Origin: an uncultured Eubacteriales bacterium | Lineage (GTDB): Bacteria > Bacillota > Clostridia > Lachnospirales > Lachnospiraceae | Length of the DNA: 45,632 nucleotides | Direction: 5' to 3' | NCBI GenBank assembly: GCA_900545175.1 | Contig: UQYF01000022.1 | Location: forward strand, 1 to 45,632 | Shown here: in pieces, positions 33,422-43,153 of the stretch | Layout: every line of letters starts with the position of its first letter | Position numbering within the stretch: the stretch's first letter is position 1 | Translations under genes and position numbers: made by a program | Notes under the pieces: generated by a model | The model's input: the letters and a program-made list of their open reading frames with translations, nothing else | Databases searched by the model: none | Told to the model about the DNA's origin: nothing

Positions 33422-35542
33422 ATGAATAAAGGCAAAAATGCAAAAGAAAGATTTCTCAACAGAAAGCTTTCATACAAAATCTCCGCTGCAACTGGTGTAC
33501 TGCTTGCAGCATTACTTGCTCTTCTTATTATAATAAGCTCAATCATTTCAGCCAGCTTTTTAAGCAAGAGCATCAAGGGAGAATTTGAAGGTGTAGCCGC
33601 ACAGAACGGAGTTATAGTACAGAATATACTTACCACTGCAACCAACTGTGCTGACATTCTTCAGAATTACATTGTAAACAAATACAACGAACGCAATCGT
33701 ACCGGATACAGCGGACGTACTGAAAAAAGCGAAGTCTATGACATCTATCTACAGGAGATTAACAAGCAGATTGAGGAATTTATCATAAGTATTGCAAGAA
33801 CAACCGCCATCTCCAATGATAAGATTACCGGCGTCGGAGTATTTTTTGAGCCTAACGCATTTGATACTTCAATCAAAGATTATACAATCTACATAAGTGA
33901 AGACGACCCTGACACCGTACAGAGCTACGGAGCTTACGAAAATTATGGTTCACAGGATTATTATAAGGATGCAGCAACAAGCCAGATGAACTCTTTTACC
34001 GACCCATACTACGATCATGGAATTAACATGGTAAGTGCATCTTTTCCTATCGTATATAAAGACAAGACCTACGGTGTAATTCTTGTAGATATCAATGTCG
34101 ATGCTTTCGATGACTTAGAGTCAAGCGATTCATCTTATCCTAGCATGTATGTCGATATTCTTACATCTGACAGCACAATGGTATATGACAGCGAATCAAC
34201 CGATTATGTCGGTCAGCGTCTGACAGACCTCATACCATCCAATGAATACGCCAAGATTCAGGCAGGCATTGACACAGGAAAGAGTTTTTCCGTCAGCACA
34301 AAGAAAGATGACGGTACCCACGTAGTCCGTTTCTATTCACCTATCAATGCCTGCGGACAGACCTGGTGGGCTGCCAGTGCACTATCCCAGTTTGATCTGA
34401 TACGAGATACCATTATACTTGTAGCTCTTATGGTTGTTATCGCTCTCATAACTCTCGGTTTAATTATCACTATCAGCAGGAGACTTACAGCTAAATACCT
34501 AGAGCCTATAGATGGTGTTGTAAATGTTGCCAATGAACTTTCAAATGGTAACTTTTCTGCATCCGTTAATTTTGTGTACGAAGATGAGATTGGTGAGCTC
34601 TCTAAAACATTTGCAGATATGTCTGCACGGCTCAAGGAAACCATTGCCGATATCACTAACGGTCTTAAGGAAATGGCATCCGGCAACTTCAATCTCACTA
34701 CAAAAGTAGAACACGTTGGAGACTTTAAGGAAATAGAGAATGCTCTCACAGCTGTTGTTGTCGACCTTTCAAAAACACTCACAGAAATCAACGAAGCTGC
34801 TGAAATGGTATCAGCCAACGCAAGCCAGCTCTCCGATGGTGCACAGTCAATTACAGAAGGTGCAACTGATCAGGCAAGCTCCGTTGAAGAGCTGCAGAGT
34901 ACTATAGAAACCGTCACAGAGCAGGTAAATAAAAATGCTGAGAATGCCGGCTCTGCCAATGATATGGCAAAGGTTGTCGGAACAGATATCATGGCAAGCA
35001 ACGATGATATGCAGCAGGTTGTACAGGCTATGGATACTATCAGTGAAGCTGCCAACCAGATCAGTGGAATTATTAACACGATCAATGATATTGCATCACA
35101 GACCAATCTTCTCGCTCTCAATGCTTCCATAGAAGCTGCAAGAGCAGGGGATGAAGGACGAGGCTTTGCAGTCGTAGCTACGCAGGTTGGAAATCTTGCT
35201 TCACAGAGTGCTGCAGCCGCAAAGAGCTCCAGCGACCTTATTATTCAGACTCTCAATGCAGTTGAATCCGGCAAGAAGATGGTTGACCGGACAGCCGCCA
35301 AGCTTATTGAATCAGTTGACAAGACCAACCTTCTTGTTGATAACATAGATGCAATTTCCAAAGCATCCGCAGAACAGGCGGATGCACTCAGCCAGATTGC
35401 ACAGGCGGCTGACCAGATTGCCGCCGTTATTCAGGAGAACACAGCTATGGCAGAAGAGAGCTCCGCAAGCAGCGAAGAACTCGCCGCCCAGGCAGAGAAG
35501 CTTAAGAATCTTGTTGGTGCTTTTAAGCTACTTGAAAAGTAG
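33422..35542 (+). CDS. Methyl-accepting chemotaxis protein, dCACHE type
   Basis: Transmembrane chemoreceptor. First helix about residues 24-46; periplasmic-side sensor of ~270 residues with double-CACHE features (ARTTAISNDKITGVGVFFEPNAF, DPYYDHGINMVSASFPIVYKDKTYGVILVDINVDAF); second helix about 322-345. HAMP follows (LEPIDGVVNVANELSNGNF), then an apparent second HAMP-like unit. The long cytoplasmic coiled coil has the signalling tip INDIASQTNLLALNASIEAARAGDEGRGFAVVA. The ligand class of dCACHE receptors is often amino acids or other small metabolites; specific ligand unknown. GGAGAG precedes ATG. Confidence 0.96.
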   Translation: MNKGKNAKERFLNRKLSYKISAATGVLLAALLALLIIISSIISASFLSKSIKGEFEGVAAQNGVIVQNILTTATNCADILQNYIVNKYNERNRTGYSGRTEKSEVYDIYLQEINKQIEEFIISIARTTAISNDKITGVGVFFEPNAFDTSIKDYTIYISEDDPDTVQSYGAYENYGSQDYYKDAATSQMNSFTDPYYDHGINMVSASFPIVYKDKTYGVILVDINVDAFDDLESSDSSYPSMYVDILTSDSTMVYDSESTDYVGQRLTDLIPSNEYAKIQAGIDTGKSFSVSTKKDDGTHVVRFYSPINACGQTWWAASALSQFDLIRDTIILVALMVVIALITLGLIITISRRLTAKYLEPIDGVVNVANELSNGNFSASVNFVYEDEIGELSKTFADMSARLKETIADITNGLKEMASGNFNLTTKVEHVGDFKEIENALTAVVVDLSKTLTEINEAAEMVSANASQLSDGAQSITEGATDQASSVEELQSTIETVTEQVNKNAENAGSANDMAKVVGTDIMASNDDMQQVVQAMDTISEAANQISGIINTINDIASQTNLLALNASIEAARAGDEGRGFAVVATQVGNLASQSAAAAKSSSDLIIQTLNAVESGKKMVDRTAAKLIESVDKTNLLVDNIDAISKASAEQADALSQIAQAADQIAAVIQENTAMAEESSASSEELAAQAEKLKNLVGAFKLLEK

Positions 35543-35610
35543 CTAAATAATAACCAGGTGTGATTATTTGACATAATAAAAACATAAATAATAATTATTG
35601 AGGAGCACAT

Positions 35611-36708
35611 ATGGCAAAGAAGGTTTTATTTTCATTTGAGGTTAAACCCGGAATGGTTATAGCAGAAGATTTATATAATCCGGCAGGACAGCTTGTCCTG
35701 CCGGCAGGGTTCGTTCTTGACGAAGCAACCATTTCCAAGCTGGAATATTATACAATTCTTGAAGTACCTGTTGACGACACTCCGGCTCCTGTTCCTAAAG
35801 CAGAACCGGCAGACGACCATAATACAGATAACTTTAATTATTCCGAGAAATTAAAGAATAGTGCTGAATTTAAGCAGTTCAAGGCAGATTACGAGACATC
35901 CGTGAAGCATCTAACCAATGTATTAAATGAAGTAGCTTCCGCAGGAAAGCCTATTGACACAGACACAATCTACAAGGATGCCGCCCACCTTATCAACTCC
36001 AGCAAGAATACCATACATATTTTTGATATAATTCACAACCTTCGAAATTACGATGATATAATATCCACTCATAGCCAGAATGTTGCTCTTATATCCAACA
36101 TTCTCGGACAGTGGCTTGGTATAAAGGGGGATGACCTGAAAGTTCTCACAACTGCCGGCCTGCTTCATGACATAGGCAAGCTTACAATCCCTCAGAATAT
36201 CCTAAATAAGCCGGGACGTCTTTCTGACGAGGAATATGCTCTTATGAAAGATCATGTTAAGCGCGGTTACCAGATTTTAAAAGACCAGCCTATAGATATC
36301 AGAATCAAGGAAGTCTGCCTGCTTCATCATGAACGCTGTGACGGTTCAGGATACCCATTCAAGGCTGAAGCATCACGTATAACACCATTTGCCAAGATTG
36401 TTGCAATAGCTGATGTTTACGATGCAATGACTGCCAAGAGAAGCTACAGAGGAGCTTTTTGTCCGTTCGATGTCATACAGATGTTTGACGAAGAAGGTCT
36501 TAACAAATATGACCCTCACTACATAATGACATTCTTAAACCGAATCACGGCGACATATCTTCACAACAACGTGCGTCTTAATGACGGCAGAATCGGAGAA
36601 ATCGTCATGATTAATCCTATGTGCCTGTACCGTCCTATGATTCAGGTTGATAATGAATTCATTGACCTTCTCAAGTATCCAAAGCTTAAGATTGAGGCTA
36701 TTGTCTAA
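35611..36708 (+). CDS. HD-GYP domain c-di-GMP phosphodiesterase
   Basis: Residues ~1-60 are a small N-terminal domain (FEVKPGMVIAEDLYNPAGQLVLPAG) common in this group. The HD-GYP domain (about 135-320) has AGLLHDIGKLTIPQNILNKPG with catalytic His-Asp, HH in CLLHHERCDGSGYPF with the GYP signature intact, and IVAIADVYDAMTAKRSYR. The C-terminal part is a short beta segment. Predicted to linearise cyclic di-GMP, linking to motility or envelope state. It follows the chemoreceptor by 68 bp with GAGGAG before the ATG and may be co-transcribed. Confidence 0.93.
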   Translation: MAKKVLFSFEVKPGMVIAEDLYNPAGQLVLPAGFVLDEATISKLEYYTILEVPVDDTPAPVPKAEPADDHNTDNFNYSEKLKNSAEFKQFKADYETSVKHLTNVLNEVASAGKPIDTDTIYKDAAHLINSSKNTIHIFDIIHNLRNYDDIISTHSQNVALISNILGQWLGIKGDDLKVLTTAGLLHDIGKLTIPQNILNKPGRLSDEEYALMKDHVKRGYQILKDQPIDIRIKEVCLLHHERCDGSGYPFKAEASRITPFAKIVAIADVYDAMTAKRSYRGAFCPFDVIQMFDEEGLNKYDPHYIMTFLNRITATYLHNNVRLNDGRIGEIVMINPMCLYRPMIQVDNEFIDLLKYPKLKIEAIV

Positions 36709-36753
36709 TCTTTACACATCTGCACATCAGAGTGATATCACCCGGATAGATTC

Positions 36754-36796
36754 AAAGAAAGGGGTAACCGGCTGTACGCCGGTTACCCCTTTCTTT
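36754..36796. terminator. Bidirectional terminator between HD-GYP and murA
   Basis: A 19-bp perfect stem AAAGAAAGGGGTAACCGGC and its complement has a 5-nt loop, with A/T runs on both sides. The two genes converge here; the murA stop codon begins 2 bp away. Confidence 0.93.
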
Positions 36797-36797
36797 A

Positions 36798-38090
36798 TTA
36801 TGATATCTTAAGCACGAACTTGCGGAGCTCTTTATCGCTCTGCACATATTCAATCTTAGCACCGAGTTCTCTTAACTTGGCATCGAAATCTTCATATCCT
36901 CTGAGAATATACTTGATATCGTCCACAATCGTTATTCCATCCGCAGCAAGTCCTGCAAGAACAAGTGCAGCGCCTGCACGAAGATCCGGTGCAGTAACCT
37001 CAGCGCCTGTATATCGCTCAACTCCCTTTACAATAGCTGTGTTACCTTCAACTGTTATATCGGCTCCCATCTTGGCAAGCTCGTCCACATACTTGAAACG
37101 GTTCTCAAAAATTCCTTCCGTGACAATACTTGTCCCCTTTGCAAGTGCCAGCACAACAGTAATCTGCGGCTGTACATCCGTCGGGAATCCCGGATACGGA
37201 AGTGTCTTGACATTAGTATATCTCATATTGCGATATCCCACTACTCTGACAGCATCATCAAATTCTGCTACCTCACAGCCTATCTGTGTAAGCTTCGCTG
37301 TGATTGCCTCTAAGTGCTTCGGTATAACATTCTTGATAAGAACATCGCCGCCTGTAACTGCTGCTGCACACATAAATGTAGCTGCTTCAATCTGGTCAGG
37401 TATAATCGAATATGTTGCGCCGTGAAGCTTATCAACACCTTTTATTCTTATTACATCTGTACCTGCGCCTTTTATGTTAGCACCCATACAGTTAAGCAGA
37501 TTAGCTACATCAACCACATGTGGTTCCTTCGCTGCATTCTCTATAATTGTGTTTCCTTCTGCAAGTACTGCGGCAAGCATAATGTTAATCGTAGCTCCCA
37601 CAGACTCCATATCAAGGTAAATATGCCCTCCTACAAGCCTGTCAGCCTTAGCTGTAATCATTCCATATGCTGTGTCCACTTCAGCTCCCATAGCCTTAAA
37701 ACCGTTAATATGCTGGTCTATCGGTCTGGTTCCGATATTACAGCCTCCCGGAAATGCAACATGCGCCTCCCTGTATTTTCCAAGAAGCGCACCAAGCAGA
37801 TAATATGAACCTCTTATCTTCTTAGCTTTCTCATAATCAACAATAGTAGTATTTATAAGTGCACCATTAATCTTATATGTGTGTCTGTCAACGCTCTCAA
37901 CAACAGCGCCTATACTTGCCACCGCTCCGAGAAGAACTCTGATATCACTCACATCAGGCACATTATCTATCGTAACTGTCTCATCAGCCATAATAGCTGC
38001 AGCAATGATAGCTAAAGCAGCGTTCTTGGCTCCAATAATATTAACTTCACCACTTAAGGGATTTCCCCCCTTAATAACATACTGTTCCAT
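36798..38090 (-). CDS. murA: UDP-N-acetylglucosamine 1-carboxyvinyltransferase
   Basis: First committed step of peptidoglycan synthesis: transfers enolpyruvate from PEP to UDP-GlcNAc. EPSP-synthase fold of ~430 residues. NIIGAKNAALAIIAAAIM at the start holds the substrate Lys-Asn, and PGGCNIGTRPID holds the catalytic Cys, the residue attacked by fosfomycin, so normal sensitivity of the enzyme is expected. ATG at 38090 follows AGAGGT; a longer in-frame opening (38192) would add 34 residues unlike the family. No other wall genes are adjacent. Confidence 0.95.
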   Translation of the reverse strand: MEQYVIKGGNPLSGEVNIIGAKNAALAIIAAAIMADETVTIDNVPDVSDIRVLLGAVASIGAVVESVDRHTYKINGALINTTIVDYEKAKKIRGSYYLLGALLGKYREAHVAFPGGCNIGTRPIDQHINGFKAMGAEVDTAYGMITAKADRLVGGHIYLDMESVGATINIMLAAVLAEGNTIIENAAKEPHVVDVANLLNCMGANIKGAGTDVIRIKGVDKLHGATYSIIPDQIEAATFMCAAAVTGGDVLIKNVIPKHLEAITAKLTQIGCEVAEFDDAVRVVGYRNMRYTNVKTLPYPGFPTDVQPQITVVLALAKGTSIVTEGIFENRFKYVDELAKMGADITVEGNTAIVKGVERYTGAEVTAPDLRAGAALVLAGLAADGITIVDDIKYILRGYEDFDAKLRELGAKIEYVQSDKELRKFVLKIS

Positions 38091-38227
38091 TACATACCTC
38101 TGATACATGTAATTGTCTTGTTCTTCTGTGTTTCCACATATCCATCCTATTATAGCATAAATGCTTTTTTTGTAAAGAAAATTTTCCAGCACAGCAAATT
38201 ATCCTGCAATATATGCCATAAATGGTA

Positions 38228-38263
38228 AAAAAAGCAGAGGGAATTTAATTCTCCCCTCTGCTC
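38228..38263 (-). terminator. Terminator of the M23 peptidase gene
   Basis: Minus-strand AGCAGAGGG ... CCCTCTGCT followed by seven T, 14 bp after the stop codon. Confidence 0.9.
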
Positions 38264-38276
38264 TATATTATATACA

Positions 38277-39860
38277 TTATTTGTTCAAATAATCACGCGG
38301 ATTCTGTGCATTTCCCCAAAGAAGCACTTCGAAGTGAAGATGTGGTCCTGTAACATTACCACTCGCACCGGAAAGAGCTATTCTCTGTCCCTGTGATACT
38401 GTCTGTCCAACAGATACTTCTATTGAACTTAAATGTCCATATCTTGTTGTAAGACCATTTCCGTGACTGATATCAACGCACCAGCCGTATCCGCCGTTCC
38501 AGCCTGCAAGAGTTACCGTACCACCGCAGGATGCCTTAACCGCCGTTCCCATAGGTACATACAAATCGACACCTGTATGGAAGCTGCTTGGCTGACCGCT
38601 GACAGGATGTACACGATATCCAAAGTCGGAAGTCACAACCATTGAACTTAACGGATTGATAAATGTAGGAGGAATAAGTGTTCCTCTCTCAATCACTGTA
38701 GGTGTGGACTCTGTTATAATGCTCTGGCTTATAATCTCTCTGCCATACTCTTTATTATTCACATAGCTGACAACCGCAATTACTTCTCTATATCCCGGTG
38801 TACCCTGTGATATCACGTTCTGCTGTCCCTGATACATGCTGTTGTTGTCAACATATACCACATCAGCCTGATATTCTTCACTGTAGGTAACTTCTTCTTT
38901 TACAACTACCGAAAGCTCTGGTGTAGGTACTGTTATCGTTATGAGGTCGCCCGGCATGATTACGCTGTCCTCATCGAGATTCTCGTTAAGCTCGTACAAA
39001 TCATTGAGCTCTATGCCTGTCTTATCTGCGATAGCTGTAAGGCAATCTCCGGATACAACTTCGTATGTTCCCTTCTCTGCCTTCTCCTTGGTAATATCTT
39101 CTAACGCATTGTCAACGGACATTATATTCTTGCCGTTAGTTTTTGTCTCTATAACTTCTATGTTCTCCTGAAATCCTACATACAGGACTCCATCCTCAAA
39201 TACCGTGTCATCAGTAACCTGAACCGTATCGGTTCCGTCTATTGTGGCAAGCACCTTAGCAGCCTCATTCATCGTAATATCCGCTGTAGCAACATTGACT
39301 GTCTTATGCGACAAGCCATTGTCTGTGCTGTCTACAAGCTCAACCTGGAATGCTCCTGCATCCTCACCTGCAATTCTGTTCTTGGCAGCTTCTAAAAGCT
39401 CTATAACCTCCGCTTCACTTCCGACAGTAACCATATAGTCATCTATACGCACTGTGTAAGCGATATTGTCAGGCACATTGGCAACCGCTGTCAATGCACT
39501 GTACATAAGGTTCTCAAGCTCGCTCTCTGCAAGAAGTGTTCCCCTTATATTATCATCCGCAAATACTTCAAGCTCTGTATCTGCATAGACTGTCGTTCCA
39601 TATTCTTCATTCAGTCGTCCTCTGACATTCTGCAATGCGGTTCTGGCTGTTGCCTGATCCTGCGTGCATCCTATCGGTGTTCCGTTGAGTACAACTGTGT
39701 ATCCTGCTGTTCCTTGAGCCATACGACCGCTCGCCTCAATCTCCTCAGGAGTGGTAAAACGTGTAGCAAATGGTATAACAAATATAATAAACAAGCAGGC
39801 AGCTACTGCAACCTTCAGATAAATATTTTTCAATTTTCTGTACTGCCTGGTAAACTTCAT
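38277..39860 (-). CDS. Secreted LysM-G5-M23 peptidoglycan endopeptidase
   Basis: An N-terminal membrane/signal segment (about residues 15-32) is followed by ~200 residues of unassigned repeats, a LysM motif (about 270-315, GTYEVVSGDCLTAIADKTGI), a G5 domain (about 325-400) and a C-terminal M23 zinc peptidase. The metal site is visible: HTGVDLYVPMGTAV with His and Asp, and HLHFEVLL with the second His pair. It cuts peptide crosslinks in the wall, as in growth or separation. ATG at 39860 has GGAGG upstream. A sigma-A-like promoter is ~50 bp before it. Confidence 0.93.
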   Translation of the reverse strand: MKFTRQYRKLKNIYLKVAVAACLFIIFVIPFATRFTTPEEIEASGRMAQGTAGYTVVLNGTPIGCTQDQATARTALQNVRGRLNEEYGTTVYADTELEVFADDNIRGTLLAESELENLMYSALTAVANVPDNIAYTVRIDDYMVTVGSEAEVIELLEAAKNRIAGEDAGAFQVELVDSTDNGLSHKTVNVATADITMNEAAKVLATIDGTDTVQVTDDTVFEDGVLYVGFQENIEVIETKTNGKNIMSVDNALEDITKEKAEKGTYEVVSGDCLTAIADKTGIELNDLYELNENLDEDSVIMPGDLITITVPTPELSVVVKEEVTYSEEYQADVVYVDNNSMYQGQQNVISQGTPGYREVIAVVSYVNNKEYGREIISQSIITESTPTVIERGTLIPPTFINPLSSMVVTSDFGYRVHPVSGQPSSFHTGVDLYVPMGTAVKASCGGTVTLAGWNGGYGWCVDISHGNGLTTRYGHLSSIEVSVGQTVSQGQRIALSGASGNVTGPHLHFEVLLWGNAQNPRDYLNK

Positions 39861-39911
39861 GATATCCTCCCAAAAATGTAAGAGCTTACTTAACAATTTT
39901 GTAACAAATAC

Positions 39912-39940
39912 ATACTAACAATAAATGCCGGATTTGTAAA
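39912..39940 (-). promoter_or_regulatory. Possible sigma-A promoter of the M23 gene
   Basis: Minus-strand TTTACA, 17 nt, TAGTAT. The surrounding 186-bp gap (39861-40046) is strongly AT-rich and includes the near-palindromic TGTTACAAAATGTTACA; no gene is seen in it. Confidence 0.45.
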
Positions 39941-40046
39941 GGTTTTTTTGCTAAAAAAATATTGTTTTTTACACATTTTGTTACAAAATGTTACAGACTT
40001 TTAATTTTTTTTGTTAAAATTTACATTTTATGGAAAAAGTTACCTG

Positions 40047-40547
40047 TTATCTGACTGCTATTGCAACTGCCTTGGCTGTGTCTGCTAAATTTCTTCCATG
40101 CTCATCAACTATTACATCCGCATACTTTTCATATAAAACGCATCGCTCATCATATAGATTTTTCAGAGTCTGTCCTTCCTTTAAAACAACTCCTCTGCCT
40201 TCAAGATTGGACAATCTCTCATTTATTGTCTCATAGGATGCCTTCAGATATACAACTGTGGCAATATCCTTAAAATGTCTCATTGCATTCTCTCCATATA
40301 CGACACTGCCGCCGGGAGCTATTACTGAATCCTCTGCCTCAAGCTGTGCATTTATCCTATCCTCAATCTCTAAAAAACCATCATTTCCCTCATCAGCTAT
40401 AATTTCCTTTAAAAGCCTGCCTTCCTTCTCCTGTATAACAAGATCCGTGTCAACGAACTTATATCCCAGAATCTTTGCAAGCACAACGCCTACAGTGCTC
40501 TTTCCTGCTCCCGGCATGCCGATGAGAACCACATTGCTCTTTTTCAT
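40047..40547 (-). CDS. Shikimate-kinase-like protein, divergent substrate site
   Basis: P-loop kinase of 166 residues. Walker A GMPGAGKST (10-18), DTD at 33-35 and the lid/Arg segment YDERCVLYEKYADV match shikimate kinase. Two substrate residues differ: the usual FR-x-x-E reads FLEIE (Leu for the shikimate-binding Arg), and GGG reads GGS (79-81). It may be a divergent clade with altered substrate; no other shikimate-pathway gene is near. ATG at 40547; a frame opening at 40583 adds 12 residues without ribosome-site support. The next upstream gene ends 53 bp away. Confidence 0.7.
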   Translation of the reverse strand: MKKSNVVLIGMPGAGKSTVGVVLAKILGYKFVDTDLVIQEKEGRLLKEIIADEGNDGFLEIEDRINAQLEAEDSVIAPGGSVVYGENAMRHFKDIATVVYLKASYETINERLSNLEGRGVVLKEGQTLKNLYDERCVLYEKYADVIVDEHGRNLADTAKAVAIAVR

Positions 40548-40600
40548 AACCGTTTGTTCATCCTTTCGTAGTTTTACTGGCAATAATTCTTGCGCATGAT

Positions 40601-41254
40601 TTAATGTCTGTTTTTATTTTTCTTAGATGCTTTACCAGATGTCTTCTTAGCTTTATCAGTTTTTTTCGGCTTCTTCGATTCCTTCCCATCAGACTTTTTA
40701 TTCACAGAGAAACCGAATTTTCCAAGCTTTTTCCCCAATTCAAAATATTCACCATGTGAATAAGCTGTAAGTCCCGATGCATTTAGGTCAAATCTGCCCT
40801 TCTCATCCATATAGCGGTCATCCACCTGCACATTCACAACCTTTGCAAGAAAAAGTGTATGGCTTCCAAGAGGCTGCTCACTCACAACACGGCACTCAAT
40901 ATTGACAGGACTTTCCGCTATTCCCGGAGCTTTAATCTCCTTTGACTCAGTTTCATGAAGCTTCATCTCGGAAAATTTATCAATATCTTTACCTGAACGC
41001 ACACCGCAAAAATCCGTGGCATATACTAACTCCTTTGTCACAAGATTAATCACAAACTCGCCTGTTTCTTTTATGATATTATAGGAATACCTCTCCGGTC
41101 TTACCGATATAGATACCATGGGCGGATTGGTATTAACCGTCCCTGCCCACGCAACCGTGATAATATTCGGTCTTTCGCCTTCTCTTTTGCAGCTTACCAT
41201 TACTGCCGGCACCGGATAAAGCATATTTCCCGGCTTCCAACTTAATTTTGCCAT
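40601..41254 (-). CDS. Flavin reductase-like (FMN-binding) protein
   Basis: Residues 1-175 are a flavin-reductase-like split barrel: YPVPAVMVSCKREGERPNIITVAWAG and NPPMVSISVRPERYSYN are the FMN-binding signature, and GEFVINLVTKELV follows. The last ~40 residues are an extreme Lys/Ser tail (KKPKKTDKAKKTSGKASKKNK type) not found in the core family; it may bind nucleic acid or membrane. GGAGG precedes ATG at 41254. Substrate is unknown. Confidence 0.88.
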   Translation of the reverse strand: MAKLSWKPGNMLYPVPAVMVSCKREGERPNIITVAWAGTVNTNPPMVSISVRPERYSYNIIKETGEFVINLVTKELVYATDFCGVRSGKDIDKFSEMKLHETESKEIKAPGIAESPVNIECRVVSEQPLGSHTLFLAKVVNVQVDDRYMDEKGRFDLNASGLTAYSHGEYFELGKKLGKFGFSVNKKSDGKESKKPKKTDKAKKTSGKASKKNKNRH

Positions 41255-41353
41255 GCATGTCCTCCTTTTCAGATTATTATTCACCGCTCCTTCGGCGATC
41301 CGCCTACCGGCTATGAACCAGGCTCATTATCTGCCTCGCTAGATTATCGCCCT

Positions 41354-43003
41354 CTACTCCTGTGACAGTACTGTAAGTATCTCAGGTATGAGCTGTTTCT
41401 TTCTTGATACTACGCCTTCGAGTCTGTAGACATTCTCTTCAAGCCTTGGCGCATCAAAGCCGGTCTCAATCACGTTCCCGGCACCTTTTCCAAGTGCTAT
41501 CAGCAAAGTCTCCGTGGCAACCATGTTAGTCAGCATGAAAAATATCATGTTGATTCCCTGACTTGCAAGCTGCTCCTTCATATATGGCATAAGCTTTTCC
41601 TTTATATCTATAAGCTCATCCTCATCCATTGATGAAATCTGTCCGACTCCAAAGTTGATATCATTTACCGAAAAGCGTTTATAATCCTGTGAGAAGATTT
41701 CCTGCGGTGTCTTATCCTTCAGATTGCTTCCGGCGCGGAACATTTTTACTGCGTATTCTTCAATCACAATCCCGGCAAGCTCAGCTAACATATTCGCAGC
41801 CTTCATGTCTGCCGGTGTGCAGGTAGGAGAACGGAACATAAGCGTATCTGATAAAATCGCCGAACACATAAGTCCTGCTGTCTTTTTATCTATCTCAATA
41901 TGGTTTTCACAGTACATCTGGTAAATGATTGTCGCCGTACATCCAAGAGGCTGATTTCTGAAAAATACCGGGTTCATCGTCTCGACAGCTCCAAGCTTAT
42001 GATGGTCAATTATCTCAAGTATCTCTGCCTGGTCTATTCCGTCAACTGCCTGTTTCGCCTCGTTGTGGTCAACCATTATAATCTGCTTTTTGCCCATTCC
42101 GAGGAGATTTCTTCTTGAAATCATTCCTATATAATTTCCCTGCTCATCGTGTACAGGGAAATCGCGGTGCCTCTTCTTTGCCATAACCTGACGCACCTCA
42201 TCTGTGTATGCTTCCGTACTGAATGTTATAAGACCTTCCGTTCTCATGAAAAAGCTTATCGGAACCGACTGGTTTATAAGTCTTGATGCCGTGAAGGTAT
42301 CATGTGGTGTACTTATTATCGTACAGTGATTTTCAACGGCAAGCTTCTTTATCGTCATTGACACAGGTGCACCCTCACACACAACTATGCACCCTGCCTG
42401 CATCTCTATCGCACACAGCTGTGACTCATATCGGTTTCCGAGAATGACTATATCACCCATCTTAATATAGCTCTCCATAAGATCCGGATTTGCCGCTGCC
42501 ACAAGCACTTTTCCTCTGTCAAAGACATGCAGCTCATCACCTATGATAAGCTCACCGTCAAGCGTTTCCACTATATTCTTGCAGACTGTTCTTGCGGTGG
42601 ATAATGTTGTGCTGTCATGAACATCCATATATGAGGTTGCAATATCTGCGATTGTGATAAGTCCATCAAGCTTGTTGTCCTTGGTTATCGGCAGAGTTAC
42701 AACACCGATATCCCTCATCAGCTTCCATGCCGCCTTGATTGAAATATTGCTGTCAACACCATCAACCTTGCGGATTTCAATATCCTTAACCTGGCTTTTC
42801 ACGTCCATGACATACTGCGGTTCACTGACATCAAACTGCTTTAACACATACTGTGTCTCCTCATTTATATGCCCTGCACGCAATGGAATATATTCATTTT
42901 CCGAATCCGTCAAATTCTTAAGCTGTGCATATGCTATCGCCGAACATATAGAATCCGTATCAGGGTTCTTATGTCCTATTACAAATATCTTCTTTTTTTC
43001 CAT
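41354..43003 (-). CDS. ppaC: Mn-dependent inorganic pyrophosphatase with CBS-DRTGG insert
   Basis: Family II pyrophosphatase (DHH superfamily). N-terminal GHKNPDTDS gives metal ligands H11, D15 and D17. The regulatory insert has a CBS motif (about 65-125), a DRTGG domain (about 130-245) and a second CBS (about 250-305). DHH motif IIDHHKLGA follows, then DHHA2 with SRKKQLIPE near the C-terminus. ~549 residues fits the adenine-nucleotide-regulated subclass. ATG at 43003 has GAGGA seven nt upstream. It pulls biosynthetic reactions forward by removing pyrophosphate. Confidence 0.94.
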   Translation of the reverse strand: MEKKKIFVIGHKNPDTDSICSAIAYAQLKNLTDSENEYIPLRAGHINEETQYVLKQFDVSEPQYVMDVKSQVKDIEIRKVDGVDSNISIKAAWKLMRDIGVVTLPITKDNKLDGLITIADIATSYMDVHDSTTLSTARTVCKNIVETLDGELIIGDELHVFDRGKVLVAAANPDLMESYIKMGDIVILGNRYESQLCAIEMQAGCIVVCEGAPVSMTIKKLAVENHCTIISTPHDTFTASRLINQSVPISFFMRTEGLITFSTEAYTDEVRQVMAKKRHRDFPVHDEQGNYIGMISRRNLLGMGKKQIIMVDHNEAKQAVDGIDQAEILEIIDHHKLGAVETMNPVFFRNQPLGCTATIIYQMYCENHIEIDKKTAGLMCSAILSDTLMFRSPTCTPADMKAANMLAELAGIVIEEYAVKMFRAGSNLKDKTPQEIFSQDYKRFSVNDINFGVGQISSMDEDELIDIKEKLMPYMKEQLASQGINMIFFMLTNMVATETLLIALGKGAGNVIETGFDAPRLEENVYRLEGVVSRKKQLIPEILTVLSQE

Positions 43004-43153
43004 ATTAATCCTCATTTATTACTTTCCGCCGTTGAATACTTTTCCTGCAACATAAGTGAAGCTAAGCATCACCTTTTAACGGCAATGGCACATCACATAC
43101 GACCATATATGCAGCCATAATACACTTAAATGTTTTGCACATTAACCGGAATA

